Source: Lamellibrachia columna (taxonomy: Eukaryota > Annelida > Polychaeta > Sabellida > Siboglinidae). From it: a DNA stretch of 64,000 nt. Shown piece by piece: positions 1 through 10,612 of this stretch. The DNA lies in assembly GCA_963662155.1 (NCBI GenBank), contig OY759263.1, positions 14,171,260-14,235,259 on the forward strand. The letters are read 5' to 3'. Made by a program: the position numbers and the translations under genes. Each line of letters starts with the position of its first letter. The stretch's first letter is position 1. Under the pieces are notes generated by a model. It was not told where the DNA came from and made no database searches. It saw nothing but the letters and a program-made list of their open reading frames with translations.

Positions 1-62
1 TATGTGTGTGTGTGTATGTATGTATGCATGCATGTATGCATGTATGTATGTATGTATGTATG

Positions 63-93
<31 letters not shown>

Positions 94-102
94 GTATGTA
101 TG

Positions 103-133
<31 letters not shown>

Positions 134-138
134 GTATG

Positions 139-169
<31 letters not shown>

Positions 170-250
170 GTATGTATGTATGTATGTATGCATGCATGCA
201 TGTAAGTATGTATGTATGTATGTATGTAAGTATGTATGTATGTATGTATG

Positions 251-281
<31 letters not shown>

Positions 282-290
282 GTATGTATG

Positions 291-321
<31 letters not shown>

Positions 322-354
322 GTATGTATGTATGTATGCATGCATGCATGCATG

Positions 355-385
<31 letters not shown>

Positions 386-390
386 GTATG

Positions 391-421
<31 letters not shown>

Positions 422-430
422 GTATGTATG

Positions 431-461
<31 letters not shown>

Positions 462-680
462 GTATGCATGTATGTATGCATGTATGTAAGTATGTATGTA
501 TGTATGCATGTATGTATGCATGTATGTAAGTATGTATGTATGTATGTATGTATGCATGCATGTATGTATATGTATGTATGTAAGTATGTATGTGTGTATG
601 TATGTATGCATGCATGTATGTATGTATGTATGTATGTATGTATGTATGTATGTATGTATGTATGAATGTATGTATGTATG

Positions 681-711
<31 letters not shown>

Positions 712-724
712 GTATGTATGTATG

Positions 725-755
<31 letters not shown>

Positions 756-800
756 GTATGTACGTACGTACGTATGTATGTAAGTATGTATGTATGTATG

Positions 801-831
<31 letters not shown>

Positions 832-880
832 GTATGTATGTATGTATGTATGTAAGTATGTATGTATGTATGTATGCATG
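1..880. repeat. (TATG)n microsatellite
   Basis: About 880 bp of nearly pure TATG/GTAT tetranucleotide, with scattered TAAG, CATG and TACG variants, running off the left edge. Open frames in it read M-Y-V-C repeats and are not genes. Confidence 0.97.
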
Positions 881-1293
881 TATTTAATAGTTTTTCAGAC
901 GATTCCATCAAAACGGAATAACACATAAGCACAGACCAGTCGTGGTAGATATTAGACAGGTTTGATTGTTCGTGAAATTAGTCTGAAACGAGACGAGCAG
1001 AACACAATTATCGAGGGATCGAAGTATCTTTAAGCTCCTTGAGATTTTCTCAACAATATACTTTAAATGTTCATATCATATTCAGCATCACCTAATTGAC
1101 AACCTCTTGTTGAAAATTAGTATTAAAAAACATCTCGTTTTTCTCTTAAGAAAAATACTCTCATACATGACATCCCTCAATGTCTACCCAACACGGTGAC
1201 TTATTTTGACAATCTGATGATCGTAGCCTAATGCCCATTGCGGTAATAAGCGAGCGGTCAGCGACTGTTCATTGTCATCACTTGGAAGGTCCA

Positions 1294-1380
1294 CTTATTA
1301 GGTACTAGTCCGCAGTGTAGTGCTCAACGTCACATACTTATTAGGTACTAGTCCGCAGTGTGGTACTCAACGTCACATAC
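1294..1380. repeat. 43-bp tandem duplication
   Basis: Two adjacent copies begin CTTATTAGGTACTAGTCCGC at 1294 and 1337 and differ at only a couple of positions. Confidence 0.85.
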
Positions 1381-2075
1381 TATGGCTTGGTGTTTGCCAG
1401 AAGGTGCTCTTTAGATATCACCGTTGTTGCAATTGTTATTTATGCAGTTTCTTGACATTTTGTGTTACGTACGGGATATATGATTGTAAGGTAATACTAT
1501 GGAGAAACAAGAAAGATCTACGCGAAGACTTTTGACACTGTTTTGAAAATCTGTGCCCAGGAAATATCGATGCTTCTCCTGCAGCCTAGATAAAAAAAAT
1601 TCACCATCAGATGAGCGCGGAAGCGTTACATTGTTTACGCTTAATGGTCAAGCATTATATAAAAAAGTATTCAATAAACCTTTCGATAGTTTTCTCAAAT
1701 CCACTAATTGTGAAATGCTTTTGTAATGCTATAGGCAATTTGCGTACAATAATAATACGATGCAATAAAGAAAACTTCTATAGCGCCAAAATCCTCAGAA
1801 AACCGGGCTCAGCAGCGCACCAATACCAAAGTCTTAATCCAAATTCAATTCCGAACTCGTCAACAGTGAGGGTGGTGCGCCTCACTCGTTTCTAAGTTTA
1901 TTACACTGGATTTAACAAATGTACGTTTACTGTTGCAAACAGATACATCTTTTCCGCGTTAATACGTCGCAAAGGCCGCGTGGTTATAGTAATGTTCGCC
2001 ATGTAATTTTGTTAAAACTCTTTGGGGATTAGCAAATATATCTCACAGGCACACGCGCCTCAACTGCGCACTCGC

Positions 2076-2135
2076 ACTCATTCGCACGCGCGCGCGCGCG
2101 CACACGCGGGCGCACACAAACACGCACTCATATGC
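2076..2135. repeat. CA/CG-rich simple repeat
   Basis: Alternating purine-pyrimidine tract of ACACGCGC type, including a run of CG dinucleotides near 2088-2102. It is Z-DNA-prone in composition. Confidence 0.7.
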
Positions 2136-2207
2136 ACGCACTTAATATCGCCTTGGTGTTGAACCAATGATGAACTTACCTCCTAGTTTCTTGAACTCCG
2201 ATACTTT

Positions 2208-2262
2208 CCCGTCTCTCTCCCTCTCCCTCACTCTCCCTCATCCTCCCTCCCTCCCTCCCTTT
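2208..2262. repeat. CTCC/CTCTCC pyrimidine tract
   Basis: Polypyrimidine tract of short CTCTCC and CTCC units ending in several CTCC copies. Confidence 0.75.
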
Positions 2263-2869
2263 AGCAGCTAGCATGGGTTTAATCTGAACAATAAAGCAAA
2301 TTATTTATATATAATTTTGTTTTATTGTCAAGTCACAAGAATTCAGACAGAAATTGTAAAGTGTCATTATAGAAAGCAGACATGTAATCTGACAGTGTTC
2401 AACTTGATAGATGATGATGCCTTATAGTTAGTTTCCTTTCCAGCTAGACATTGGTTGAAATACATTTTACTTGAAAATATTTAAATACTTTTTAAAAGTT
2501 TTTTATAACTGCATTTGCACTTAATCACAATGAAAGTATTTGTACATTTAAATACTTCCATAAATAATTTTAAATGTAAAATAAAATCAAAATACTTTGT
2601 GCATTATCAATAAATGACGTTAGATGCTGTTTAACTTCTTGTTGCACTGGCCTGTCTTTTGATCTTGCTTTTTCTTGACCCAGCTGGCTTGCCCTGGGCA
2701 GTTAAACAATCATGCTAGCTGCTAAAGCCTGCTACTGTGTCAATGTTTGTATTGAGCTCATTTGACATGCCTGTGGACTAGGCAGCTAGAAGGATGCTAG
2801 TTTTGCTACCAAAACCCTTATTTTATTTGGACTTTGGCTTTGTTTACACTGGCACATATCAGGGCACTT

Positions 2870-3112
2870 TCTTGCAATTAGCAACAGCAGGCTTCTGTTG
2901 CACTATATCGTCTTTTGGCAATGTTTCTCCCCATGTAACCCCCACTTAGTGTCTCTTCCAAAAGACATATCCAGTAGGCAGTGGAGTGAAAGAAACAATT
3001 GCCCAAGCTTCGAAACGGTGGAGGTAGAATCGAACTGGATCCCCAATTGAACCACCGTCCTCTCGGTCGACAGGTGGGTGCTCTAACCATTAGACCACCG
3101 CTTCCTAAACGA
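2870..3112 (-). mobile_element. tRNA-derived SINE
   Basis: Read on the minus strand, the element opens near 3110 with GCGGTGGTCTAATGGTTAGA, which resembles a pol III A box. A B-box-like AGTTCGATTCT follows about 70 bp later, near 3025-3035. A non-tRNA body then runs to about 2870. A tRNA head with internal promoter boxes and an unrelated tail is the usual SINE layout. It is not a functional tRNA, because the anticodon arm and 3' acceptor pairing are not evident. Boundaries are approximate and the family is not named. Confidence 0.65.
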
Positions 3113-3996
3113 ATGCAGTTATCTATCCGAAAACTCAGTGGCAATGTGACAGTGTTCTTGCTGGTTAAAAACCAGTGTTTAAACGCAGGGTCCTTCACAT
3201 ATATTTTATAGGCTTGGTCTCAGAAGGTGTTTCACTGCTGAGCTCAGCAGTGAAAGATCTACAAGATCTTCAACAACAGTAATTGTTGTCTGTTGTTTCA
3301 GATGTACACAAACATTAACTGTATATCTTAGAACTAACACTGATGTTCGGCTGGTGTCTTTTCTCAAAGCTACCCCGGCGATGAGGCCTCAAACTGGGAG
3401 ACATACCAGTTTGATGGAATCATCAACCAATTTTTTAAAGTTTGTTGCACGTGAACTGAACGAGAGAAAGATGAACATTTGACACCGATTGTGTCTCCCA
3501 GGAAGGAGACATATAGCTGGGCCTCGCTAGTGCTGTTGTTTCATCAGTCAAGCTGTTGACTCTACGAGTCACTGGGTGCTTTTCTGTGAAGTGACACATG
3601 CATGGTTCAACTACCAGAGCTCTCCCTCAGTGGAGGTGGTCGAAACCCAGAGTTGGGGTCAAATACACTTTTATGAATAAAATGCAGTGCATTTTAAAAT
3701 TTCAAATTAAAGGTACTGTATTTGTTGTTCATGTAATAATATAATGTTCTTGGTACTAGAATAAACATTTGTAAATGATGCTGCCCGCCAAAATGCGTTT
3801 AATGAGCCAAATATGTATGTTTGCATTTTTACTGTTTCGTTACGAAAAGTTGCGAATAGTGTTTATGGCGCGAAACCACAAGGGCAGAGCTAGGCGAAGC
3901 TTGCTTTGCCGAACGTTAATGAGATGCATCACGTGATCGCGGGATCGACGCGCGCGCACCGGCGACTTGCTCATAGTTTGTTGACATTTGGGCAAC

Positions 3997-4184
3997 ATGG
4001 CTGACAGTAACAGGCAGGTTGTGCGTGCACCGTTGCGTTCCACGATGAAGAGGAGGAAAAAGGAGTTGGATAAAGCGAGATTGGCAAAACGAGTGACACT
4101 GAAAAACCAAAAGGGATGTTGGGATCGCCTGAAGACTGTCTTAAAAATGAAAGACAGTGAAGTGGCAGAAATTCTATTCGACAC
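3997..4184 (+). CDS. Possible first exon, small basic protein
   Basis: An ATG in a good context (CAACATGG) opens a 62-codon segment that ends at a candidate splice donor (GTTAGT at 4185). The peptide starts MADSNRQVVR and has a highly basic block (MKRRKKELDKARLAKR). It then has a short segment of the form W-x-R-L-K followed by D-S-E-V-A-E-I-L, resembling an N-terminal segment of uncharacterised transposon-linked animal proteins (inference from memory). The same ATG lies in an AACATGGC context like a YY1 site. The downstream partner exon is unknown. The THAP pseudogene at 6.2 kb is on the same strand and could be one, but no frame was proved. No other exon was recognised. Confidence 0.35.
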
Positions 4185-4430
4185 GTTAGTACATATTCTT
4201 ATTACTATCCTAGTGGCAATGCCGGAGCGTGTTAGGCGGCGCTAGTAGTGCTATGAGCGGCATGTCGACCAAAACGTGTACCCAGAGAGGCCCGTTTATA
4301 GAGGGTGCATTTAACGGTCCATAGCAGCTGATATAGACCACCTATAATAAAAGTGTTCATATGCCTGTAAAGCTGAATAAACGTTCTTTACTCTGATGTA
4401 CATCCTGTTTTATTTCTTTAGGTGAAAGTA

Positions 4431-4717
4431 TTTTGTTTTGTAAAGTTAAAATTTCATGATTCTCGCAAATCCGGGATTCACCTTGATTCACGAATAAAAC
4501 ATTTGTATGTCTTTCATTGATCATTTATTAACACAAAATTAATTGGCTAGGTCTGGCTAGTGATGTACTGTACAACTAAAACAACCCCCTATCACAATCC
4601 ACTGAAGCCAAGAATTATCTAGCTATTTGAACGTTAATTGGCGCCACACACAGGTCAGAATAAATTGTCCTAGCCCGCTGTTGTTTCAAGTTCGTCTAGA
4701 CCACTGATCTATATATA
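4431..4717. repeat. Dispersed repeat A, copy 1
   Basis: About 287 bp starting TTTTGTTTTGTAAAG and ending CACTGATCTATATATA. It matches 61759-62052 in the same orientation with a few substitutions and small indels. Both copies end where TA dinucleotides begin. No coding capacity was seen. Confidence 0.85.
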
Positions 4718-5019
4718 ACTGGATGGCGCACGCCGTATTCATTTGCATGGCGCCAAGTGACGCCGGCGGAAGTCCAAAACCGCCATATTGGATAGATCAC
4801 CTAAGCGCTGAATCGCTATAGATTAACGTGTGTTTGGGCCGGGTAACCAGAGAAAATTACTTTAGGGTCATTCCATGTCAAATCAAACAATAGTAAAAAA
4901 AAATATTGATGTCCTTATATTTAAACCCAGTACTAAGTAGCTATAGCTGAGCACTTCGCCAATGTCTGTTCCATGTCAGTTTTGTGTTAGCAAGTAGAAA
5001 TGATATCCAATGATAATTA

Positions 5020-5345
5020 ATTTAGTATGTATGTTGTGCCAGGAGTTATGTTATTAGTATTATACTTTATTTTTGAACTGTCTATTTTGGTATTGGTTTT
5101 GGCATGTAGAAAATATGTCATTGGAGAATTAATTTAGTATGATGGGCCAGGATTTCAGTTATTGGTATAGTAAGGTATTTAGATACATATTTTGGTATAT
5201 TCCATGTGCATGAGTTTTGTTTTAGCATGTAGAAAGTAAGTCGACTTATAATTAATTTAGTATGATGTGCAAGGATTTCCGTTGTTAGTAGAGCAAGATA
5301 TTTAGAAACGTCTTTTATTAATTATTATTATTAAATTGTATTTAT
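5020..5345. repeat. Dispersed repeat B, copy 1 (internally repeated)
   Basis: About three diverged units of roughly 120 bp share phrases such as GCCAGGATTT, TTAGCATGTAGAAA and AATTAATTTAGTATG. A related block lies at 32690-33000. After an intervening microsatellite, both copies continue into a similar segment with ATTATAG and AAAAAAATGCA (5650 and 33053). Confidence 0.7.
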
Positions 5346-5404
5346 GCATGGTTAATTAAACTATCTTGGCTGTTCACTACAATGTTGCTTTGTGTTCATT
5401 CAAA

Positions 5405-5555
<151 letters not shown>

Positions 5556-6206
5556 TACATATATCGGTAGATACATATAAAATGTCTATATGTAATCGCT
5601 TTCAGTATTATTTATTGCTCCCTCCAATGTAACATGCACACATTTTTTATTATAGCTAAAAAAATGCAAAACCAAAGAGTCTGCCTGTTGTACTTCTAGA
5701 AATTTGCTCACGTACGCGTAGCCACGACCTTAAATGTTTTGTCTAGGCTACGCCTACGGCCTGCCCTTCTAGCACATGTGCCTGGCCTAGGCTACGCTAG
5801 TATTACTGCTTGTGATGCCATTTATCAGTCTGACTATGCACATTAATATCAGTTTGACTAATTGTATTTCAAGAATATTGTGTGTTGATTTGCTTATTCA
5901 CACACTTATTTATTTTGCCCGTTAATGGCAATAGCGCATTTTATCGCTCAAAACTCTGAGGACTGACCCCAGTCAAGTGTTTATACTACAATGAATTAAT
6001 AATTATGAATGCTGGATACCATGGTGCTGAATTAATTATGTAATTTAAGTATTAACATTTCGATGTTCTTGGCCACACGCCTTACGTAACTGTGATCTAC
6101 TATGAATAGGATCGCCATCCTACAACACAAATCACAATTCATCTTTCATTTTTAGTCACCAGTTCGTTTTCAATTCATATTATATTCCTCCTCCATGTCC
6201 TTTCAG

Positions 6207-6780
6207 GTTTCCCGATGTGACCACAGCACCTGAAAAAATCGCATATGGTTGGTCAATTTGCGGCGTGAAGGTTTCAAGCCAACCAAATTTAGCACATTTT
6301 TTTCAGCACATTTTGAGGATAGTTTTATCGATAGAACTGGTCAAATTGTGCATCTTCGAGCAGGTGCAATTCCAACAAAATTTTATTATCCAGCATATCT
6401 TCTTCCAACGACAGGTAAAAAGCGAAAGCTTTCTTTGAAGAGAACAGCCCCAGTAAGTATTGCATCTGTTGGAATACCCGTCCCAGAATGTGGACCATCT
6501 ACAGCCATTGTCCACTGTCATTCGTGACCATCCTTATGATATTCAGAAAAGCCTCTGTAAGTTAAAGAGAGAGCTAGATGATGCTTTGCTTGCAGTAGAT
6601 AGGTATCAAAAGAAAGTCAAGGTGTCTCAATGGAAGACTTCGCGCTACAGAAAAAAAGTAAAACATTTTACTACAGTGGTAGTATCCTTAAAAAGAAACC
6701 ATTTTGTGTCTGGTGATTGTGCAGATGTATTGGAAAAAACATTTTCAGGTGCATCTGAGAAGTTGATGCAGAGGATTTGA
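6207..6780 (+). pseudogene. THAP-domain / P-element-like gene remnant
   Basis: The C-terminal half of a THAP zinc finger is readable across two frames. A segment with FPDVTTAPE is followed, one frame over, by VNLRREGFKPTKFSTFFSAHF and later AIPTKF. This fits the THAP pattern of R..F.PTK.S..CS.HF...AIPT, but the expected Cys before the S.HF is Phe here. A coiled-coil-prone stretch rich in Lys/Arg follows (about 6535-6740), as in THAP/P-transposase proteins, and stops at 6780. The frame must shift near 6235 (a short A run) and again near 6500-6530, and no transposase domain follows. A candidate acceptor (TTTCAG) precedes it at 6201-6206. I call it a decayed THAP9/P-element relative; an assembly error in homopolymers would also explain the shifts. 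Confidence 0.6.
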
Positions 6781-6789
6781 CAGGACAGT

Positions 6790-6795
6790 AATAAA
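6790..6795 (+). promoter_or_regulatory. Candidate polyadenylation signal
   Basis: AATAAA ten bases past the stop codon of the THAP-like remnant. Confidence 0.4.
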
Positions 6796-6837
6796 CATGA
6801 TACATGTACTTTTATTTAAATAAGTTTTAGTTAAGAT

Positions 6838-6900
6838 TTTAAGATAAGTGTTAGTTGAAATAAGTGTTAGTCAGGATAAGTGTTAGTTGAGACAAGTGTT
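6838..6900. repeat. Short tandem repeat, about 18 bp
   Basis: Four imperfect copies of ATAAGTGTTAGTTGA(A/G) follow the THAP-like remnant. Confidence 0.7.
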
Positions 6901-7030
6901 TCGCTATTCTTGTTCTTGTTTGTTCACATTTATACCACTCAGTTTTCTTACATGCATGGGGCATTGGACTGTCCCATGTATGCTTCTTCCTGGGTTGAAT
7001 GCTGATGTCACATATAATAAAAATTATTTA

Positions 7031-7081
7031 CCCATGGGCAGGCATTACATTGAAAATTTTGGTGTTTTTGCCTGCCCATAG
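7031..7081. repeat. Small inverted repeat (hairpin)
   Basis: CATGGGCAGGCA is mirrored by TGCCTGCCCATA about 25 bp on. It lies just outside the last recognisable Polinton gene and may mark a boundary, but it does not match the other end of that element. Confidence 0.45.
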
Positions 7082-7176
7082 AGTACATCAACAAGTGATG
7101 TAATTTGGGGATGGTCCGGCGAAGTAGTGCAGCGCACCACCCGCCTGACGCGCGTAATATTCGTTGTAATTCATAT

Positions 7177-7917
7177 TCAGAACAGTCCGGTCCTACGCCG
7201 TCGAAAATGAAGCGTCACCGTCACTCTACCGTACTCGAATGGCACGCGCCGTCCGGTGTCGTCTCTTATATCCACCTCTTTGGTCCCGAACTCCTTGCGC
7301 AACAGAGGCACGTAGTGAACGTTAGTGAAACGTTCGGACACCGTGGCGCCGTGACCTCCGCGAACCGGGAGGTATCGCAACAACGGCACGAGACTGTCGC
7401 CGACGATGCTAGACTCCACGACGTCCGTGTAGACGTAGATGGTGTCGAACTCTTGATTCATGTTCACCACGGTATTGGCCTCTTGACGGAAAGAGTACGA
7501 GCTATCGGTAGTCTTTGGTTTTTTGGGTGGCAAAGTAACGGTGGCCGACGGCGTGAGACCTAGCTCCGGTGGATTCGTTTCCTCTCCTACTCTCGGGTGG
7601 GTGTACACGCGCTTATCCCTATCTCTCGCTGGACTGGTGACAAGCAACGGGTAGAATCCCAAAATGGTACCCATTGCACTCTGGTACGACATGCTGAAGT
7701 CGGTGTCCGGTGACATGTGCAACGTCATTTTCTGAGTGAAGGTACTGTAGCTCAATTTAGCCCGCGTCTTATCCGTCCACATGCGTTTCAGCGCCTTGTT
7801 GACGTGGTCCAACAATATGCGTTGAGGCAAGTCCGTGATGTAATGGGCCAAGGTGTTATCGGGATGCACCTTCATTGAAGCGTTGCTAGATAGCTTCAGA
7901 TAGAAATCAGTCGCCAT
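7177..7917 (-). CDS. Polinton capsid-type protein, internally shortened
   Basis: 246 codons starting MATDFYLKLSSNASM and ending in a Thr/Val-rich strand with RRRR near the C-terminus. The opening and ending resemble a structural protein conserved in invertebrate Polintons that lies beside the integrase (recognised from memory; I cannot tell minor capsid from another jelly-roll protein). The text jumps from TDLPQRI straight to LLDHVNKAL. In related proteins as I recall them, a segment of several dozen residues lies between, so an in-frame internal deletion is likely. Its start overlaps the end of the membrane-protein ORF by 22 bp. It is the leftmost Polinton gene here; the frame itself is open. 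Confidence 0.55.
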   Translation of the reverse strand: MATDFYLKLSSNASMKVHPDNTLAHYITDLPQRILLDHVNKALKRMWTDKTRAKLSYSTFTQKMTLHMSPDTDFSMSYQSAMGTILGFYPLLVTSPARDRDKRVYTHPRVGEETNPPELGLTPSATVTLPPKKPKTTDSSYSFRQEANTVVNMNQEFDTIYVYTDVVESSIVGDSLVPLLRYLPVRGGHGATVSERFTNVHYVPLLRKEFGTKEVDIRDDTGRRVPFEYGRVTVTLHFRRRRTGLF

Positions 7918-8216
7918 TGCGTCTCAAAGTGGGATTGGGCAGTAAGTAGGTAACCCAACGAACTGCTCAACAGAGCCGTCGACAGATTAGAATTCTCGTG
8001 ACCTGTCGTCAGGTTGTAAATGCTTATCAGGATGACCGTGTACAAGACGACGACCTGACACAGAAACACAATCACCTCTTTGGGACACACGGTACCGAAC
8101 AGATGCCAGGGAGTGCTGTCTTTCTCGCTCGACGCATCAGTACAATCCTCTTGTTCTTCCACCTCGTCTATGATGGTGGTGGTGGTGAAGGCCTGTGGTG
8201 TCGAGTCTTGTGTCAT
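7896..8216 (-). CDS. Polinton small single-pass membrane protein
   Basis: 106 codons. The N-terminal 45 residues are acidic and Thr/Ser-rich. A strong membrane segment follows at residues 48-69 (VIVFLCQVVVLYTVILISIY), then a second mildly hydrophobic patch STALLSSSLGYLL. Its ATG overlaps the integrase stop as ATGA (8213-8216). The last 15 residues look out of place: just after YLL the neighbouring frame would reach a stop inside the start region of the next gene. A small insertion near 7945-7955 has therefore probably changed the tail (inference). The role is unknown; a virion or host-membrane protein would fit. Confidence 0.5.
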   Translation of the reverse strand: MTQDSTPQAFTTTTIIDEVEEQEDCTDASSEKDSTPWHLFGTVCPKEVIVFLCQVVVLYTVILISIYNLTTGHENSNLSTALLSSSLGYLLTAQSHFETQWRLISI

Positions 8217-9287
8217 TTCTCGAATGAAGTGTCGCCATACGCGCGGCTAGTCTTTATAGTGGAGTGGACGAGTGCCCTAGCATCGATCCAGCTGTTGAAT
8301 TTGGAGGGATAGCCGAACCATTTCACCAAAGCATCCGTTCGTCTACCAACCTTACGACGTTGCAGTACTGACTCCACGCGGTACACTTTATCGACGGGTA
8401 CCGACACCTTCTGCAGCTCCAGTTCGTTGAAGGTGCCGTCCAGCACGTCGCCGAGATCGTCCAGCAATCGGTACACGGGTGGATCGGAGGGACGAACCTA
8501 GTGTATCGTGAAAATCTCTTCGCTCCAGTTCGCCTCGTAGCCCTTTGCGAACGTACCTTTGTACTTGCTGACGCGCACGCGATCCAACACACACAGCTTG
8601 GGCACGCCCTTACCGTGGTGACCATGCAGGCGTTGCCACACCTTTTCTTGATTCTTTGCATTCACCCGTAACGGAGCCATGCCGATGCTGCGGTGGGGGG
8701 TGTTTTTGTACGATCGCACCAAGTCCTGAAGGACGTCGATGTAACGCCACGTCTGGTGTTTCGTGAAGTATCGCCACATGCGCGTCTTCAACGTTCTGTC
8801 GAATCGTTCCACGACGCTCGCCTTCGTCTCTGCGTTGTGCGTGGAGAAGTGATGGATGCTGCAATAGAGCCTGAACTGATTTATTCAGAAATTCCACGCC
8901 TTGATCTGTCTGCAACGTCTTTGGCCAGTCGTCGACGAACGTGGTTTGCCGCGCTGCCACCAACGACGCCGCGGACTTGCTCTTCATGGGAACACACCAG
9001 GCCACTTTCGAGAAGACGTCGATCACCGTGAGGAGAAAGGCCATACCGTCGTTGTCGTTTTTCAACTTCGTAAAGTCTACGAGATCGGCCTGCCACTGCT
9101 GACCCGTACCACCCACGATGACGCGTCGTCTCTTGAAATGACGTCTCGCTGGTTTGTGTAAGGTGTAGGCGTCCTGTTCCGACAACCATTCTGCGACGAT
9201 TTTCCGCGGCACGCGCGTGACGCGTCGCAAGGCACCGACTCCGCCATAACTGCCTACCATTTTAGGATCGAAGTAGACCTCCCTCAT
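8213..9287 (-). pseudogene. Polinton integrase (DDE, retrovirus-like) pseudogene
   Basis: The likely start is the Met at 9287 (MREVYFDPK). The catalytic core shows the first Asp in QADLVDF (about 9086), the second in QTDQGVEF (about 8906) and the Glu in ERFDRTLK (about 8809). All three acidic residues are present with normal spacing. After the core, a chromodomain-like tail has V.RVESVLQRRK....ALVKWFGYP, ending at 8213. Breaks: a one-base frameshift near 8875-8881 between the second Asp and the Glu, and an in-frame TAG at 8498-8500 before the tail. The protein would have catalysed strand transfer of element ends; this copy cannot be made intact without repair. The small membrane ORF ends 24 bp upstream. 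Confidence 0.88.
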
Positions 9288-9310
9288 TGGGTGTTCTCTC
9301 CTCCGCGCCA

Positions 9311-9469
9311 TTAAAATAGGAGGTCGGACGCGTTGACGGTGGCGGTGACGTTGACTCCGCAGTACGAATGCTGACGAATGACGAGGAGCACGCCGACGTG
9401 TAGTAGGACACACGCTATCGCACCAACAACGCTAGCGGCGGAGCAACAACAGTCTAGTAGCGAAACCAT
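9311..9469 (-). CDS. Tiny Polinton membrane ORF (52 aa)
   Basis: A 52-codon ORF from ATG 9469 to TAA 9311, read by hand. It begins MVSLLDCCCSAASVVGA, continues with a hydrophobic stretch (IACVLLHVGVLLVI, residues 18-31) and ends VNVTATVNASDLLF. Three adjacent cysteines could be acylated. It overlaps the ORF at 9454-9615 by 16 bp and sits 24 bp before the integrase start, and both are on the Polinton strand. Size and hydrophobicity suggest a single-pass protein. Function unknown. Confidence 0.4.
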   Translation of the reverse strand: MVSLLDCCCSAASVVGAIACVLLHVGVLLVIRQHSYCGVNVTATVNASDLLF

Positions 9470-9615
9470 AGTCTGAATAACGCCTGTTGCATAAGAATTC
9501 GGGCTATAGCGTCACCAAGCAAGTAAAGTCCACTGCAAAATATCGCAACGACGACGGAACGATACGCGTCCTTTGGATCGGTTGGCATGACGAACACTGT
9601 GCTGTGGACACGCAT
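9454..9615 (-). CDS. Tiny Polinton membrane ORF (53 aa)
   Basis: A 53-codon ORF from ATG 9615 to TAG 9454, read by hand. It starts MRVHSTVFVMPTDPKDAY, has a membrane-like segment (SVVVAIFCSGLYLLGDAIAR) and a short aromatic/basic tail. It overlaps the start of the next small ORF. It lies in the same stretch as the read-through tail of the late-protein ORF, in a different frame, which argues that the late protein really ended upstream near 9667. Function unknown. Confidence 0.38.
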   Translation of the reverse strand: MRVHSTVFVMPTDPKDAYRSVVVAIFCSGLYLLGDAIARILMQQALFRLWFRY

Positions 9616-9666
9616 CGTGCCACCTTATAAGTCGTCCCAACCAGCTAATGACGACAAAGCCTTGCG

Positions 9667-10612
9667 TTATTCGGGGGGGTGGGGTGGGCATGGAATGTTC
9701 CATTCGACGGCGCTGACGAGCGAGGGGTGTCCAACTTAGTGATCTTCGTGCACTACCAGCAGCACGAGGAGTATTAGCTGATCGACGAGAGGGAGTGACC
9801 GTCGTCGCCTGGCGTATGTAGGCTCTCTTGACGACGTTACCGACAAACTCCATGGGTAGGTTGATGGCGCTGAGTTGTCGTGCGAATGGCTGCCAACCTG
9901 TTGGATCGGTCTTTCTCTTACGCAACAGATCATTAACGAGATCCACCACGTTACTTCCAACAACCGGCACGCCCTCGTGTATAAGTTCACCGCGAGCGGT
10001 CCACGCGATATCTCTCTTGAGATGCTCCATCAAACGTCTGGCTTTGGCCTGCATGGTCTTGGGAACGGTGTCCACGATGGTGGCCTCTAGTTCGCTACTA
10101 GGAGTTCGTACTGCACCCTCCGACCCCGGCCCCTGCCCCGCCCCCACCCCCGGCCCCGACCCCGTCACCGACTCGTTCACAGCGACCACGCGGAACGGTT
10201 CCTTGACGTGTTTATCGGACAAGACGTTGTACCGTTGCAACACCTGATTATACAGTGTTACCTTGGTTAAGTCGTCGAGCAGCACCTCACGGAGCAAGGG
10301 TAGAAAGACCGAACTTGCCAACGGTGCTAGGAAGGCCGATAGGAAACCTCCGCTCTGTCCCTCGCCGACCTGCGTTTGCAGCAAGATGCGTCTTCTCCTG
10401 GCAACTGGCGTTCGTCTCTGAGCCAACTCGCGTAATTTCGTCCTGTATTTACTCAAACGTCGCCTCTGTAATTCGGTCAATGGAATGTTCTTTTTTAATA
10501 TGTTGTAGGCACACTCGGTCAGTGCACAAAGCAGATCGGCGTCGGCGTTGGCGATGATGGCCCTTTTCAGTTTGTTGCTCTTGAATCTGTTCAGAGCCTG
10601 TATGCACACAAT
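9667..10612 (-). pseudogene. Polinton late/virion-type protein, 3' part
   Basis: This is the main body of a gene split by the BEL insertion. Residue order: a basic N-terminal half with Arg-rich clusters, then a Gly-started amphipathic/hydrophobic helix (GGFLSAFLAPLASSVFLPLL), a Gly/Pro linker, and a C-terminal block with AKARRLMEHLKRD, GSNVVDLVNDLLRKRK and TGWQPFARQL. This combination recurs in Polinton/adintovirus proteins of unknown role and resembles an adenovirus core or membrane-active late protein only in style (inference). The frame runs open to 9512, but a run of seven G at 9673-9679 precedes a stop (9667-9669) in the next frame. A one-base run expansion has probably extended it. The first eight codons lie at 17507-17530. 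Confidence 0.6.

Larger units (their letters stand above)
881..2869. other. Gene-free stretch
   Basis: I see no supported gene here. The short open frames at 1320-1535 and 1611-1895 lack recognisable domains. The stretch holds a 43-bp duplication and two simple-sequence tracts, listed separately, and is otherwise AT-rich unique-looking DNA. Confidence 0.6.

Noticed and set aside
3040..3110. Possible real tRNA gene (minus strand)
   Set aside because: No convincing anticodon arm or acceptor stem; fits a SINE head.
7105..7563. 152-codon plus-strand ORF
   Set aside because: Antisense shadow of the capsid-type gene on the minus strand; no domain. The same applies to long plus-strand frames opposite PolB, late protein and BEL pol.
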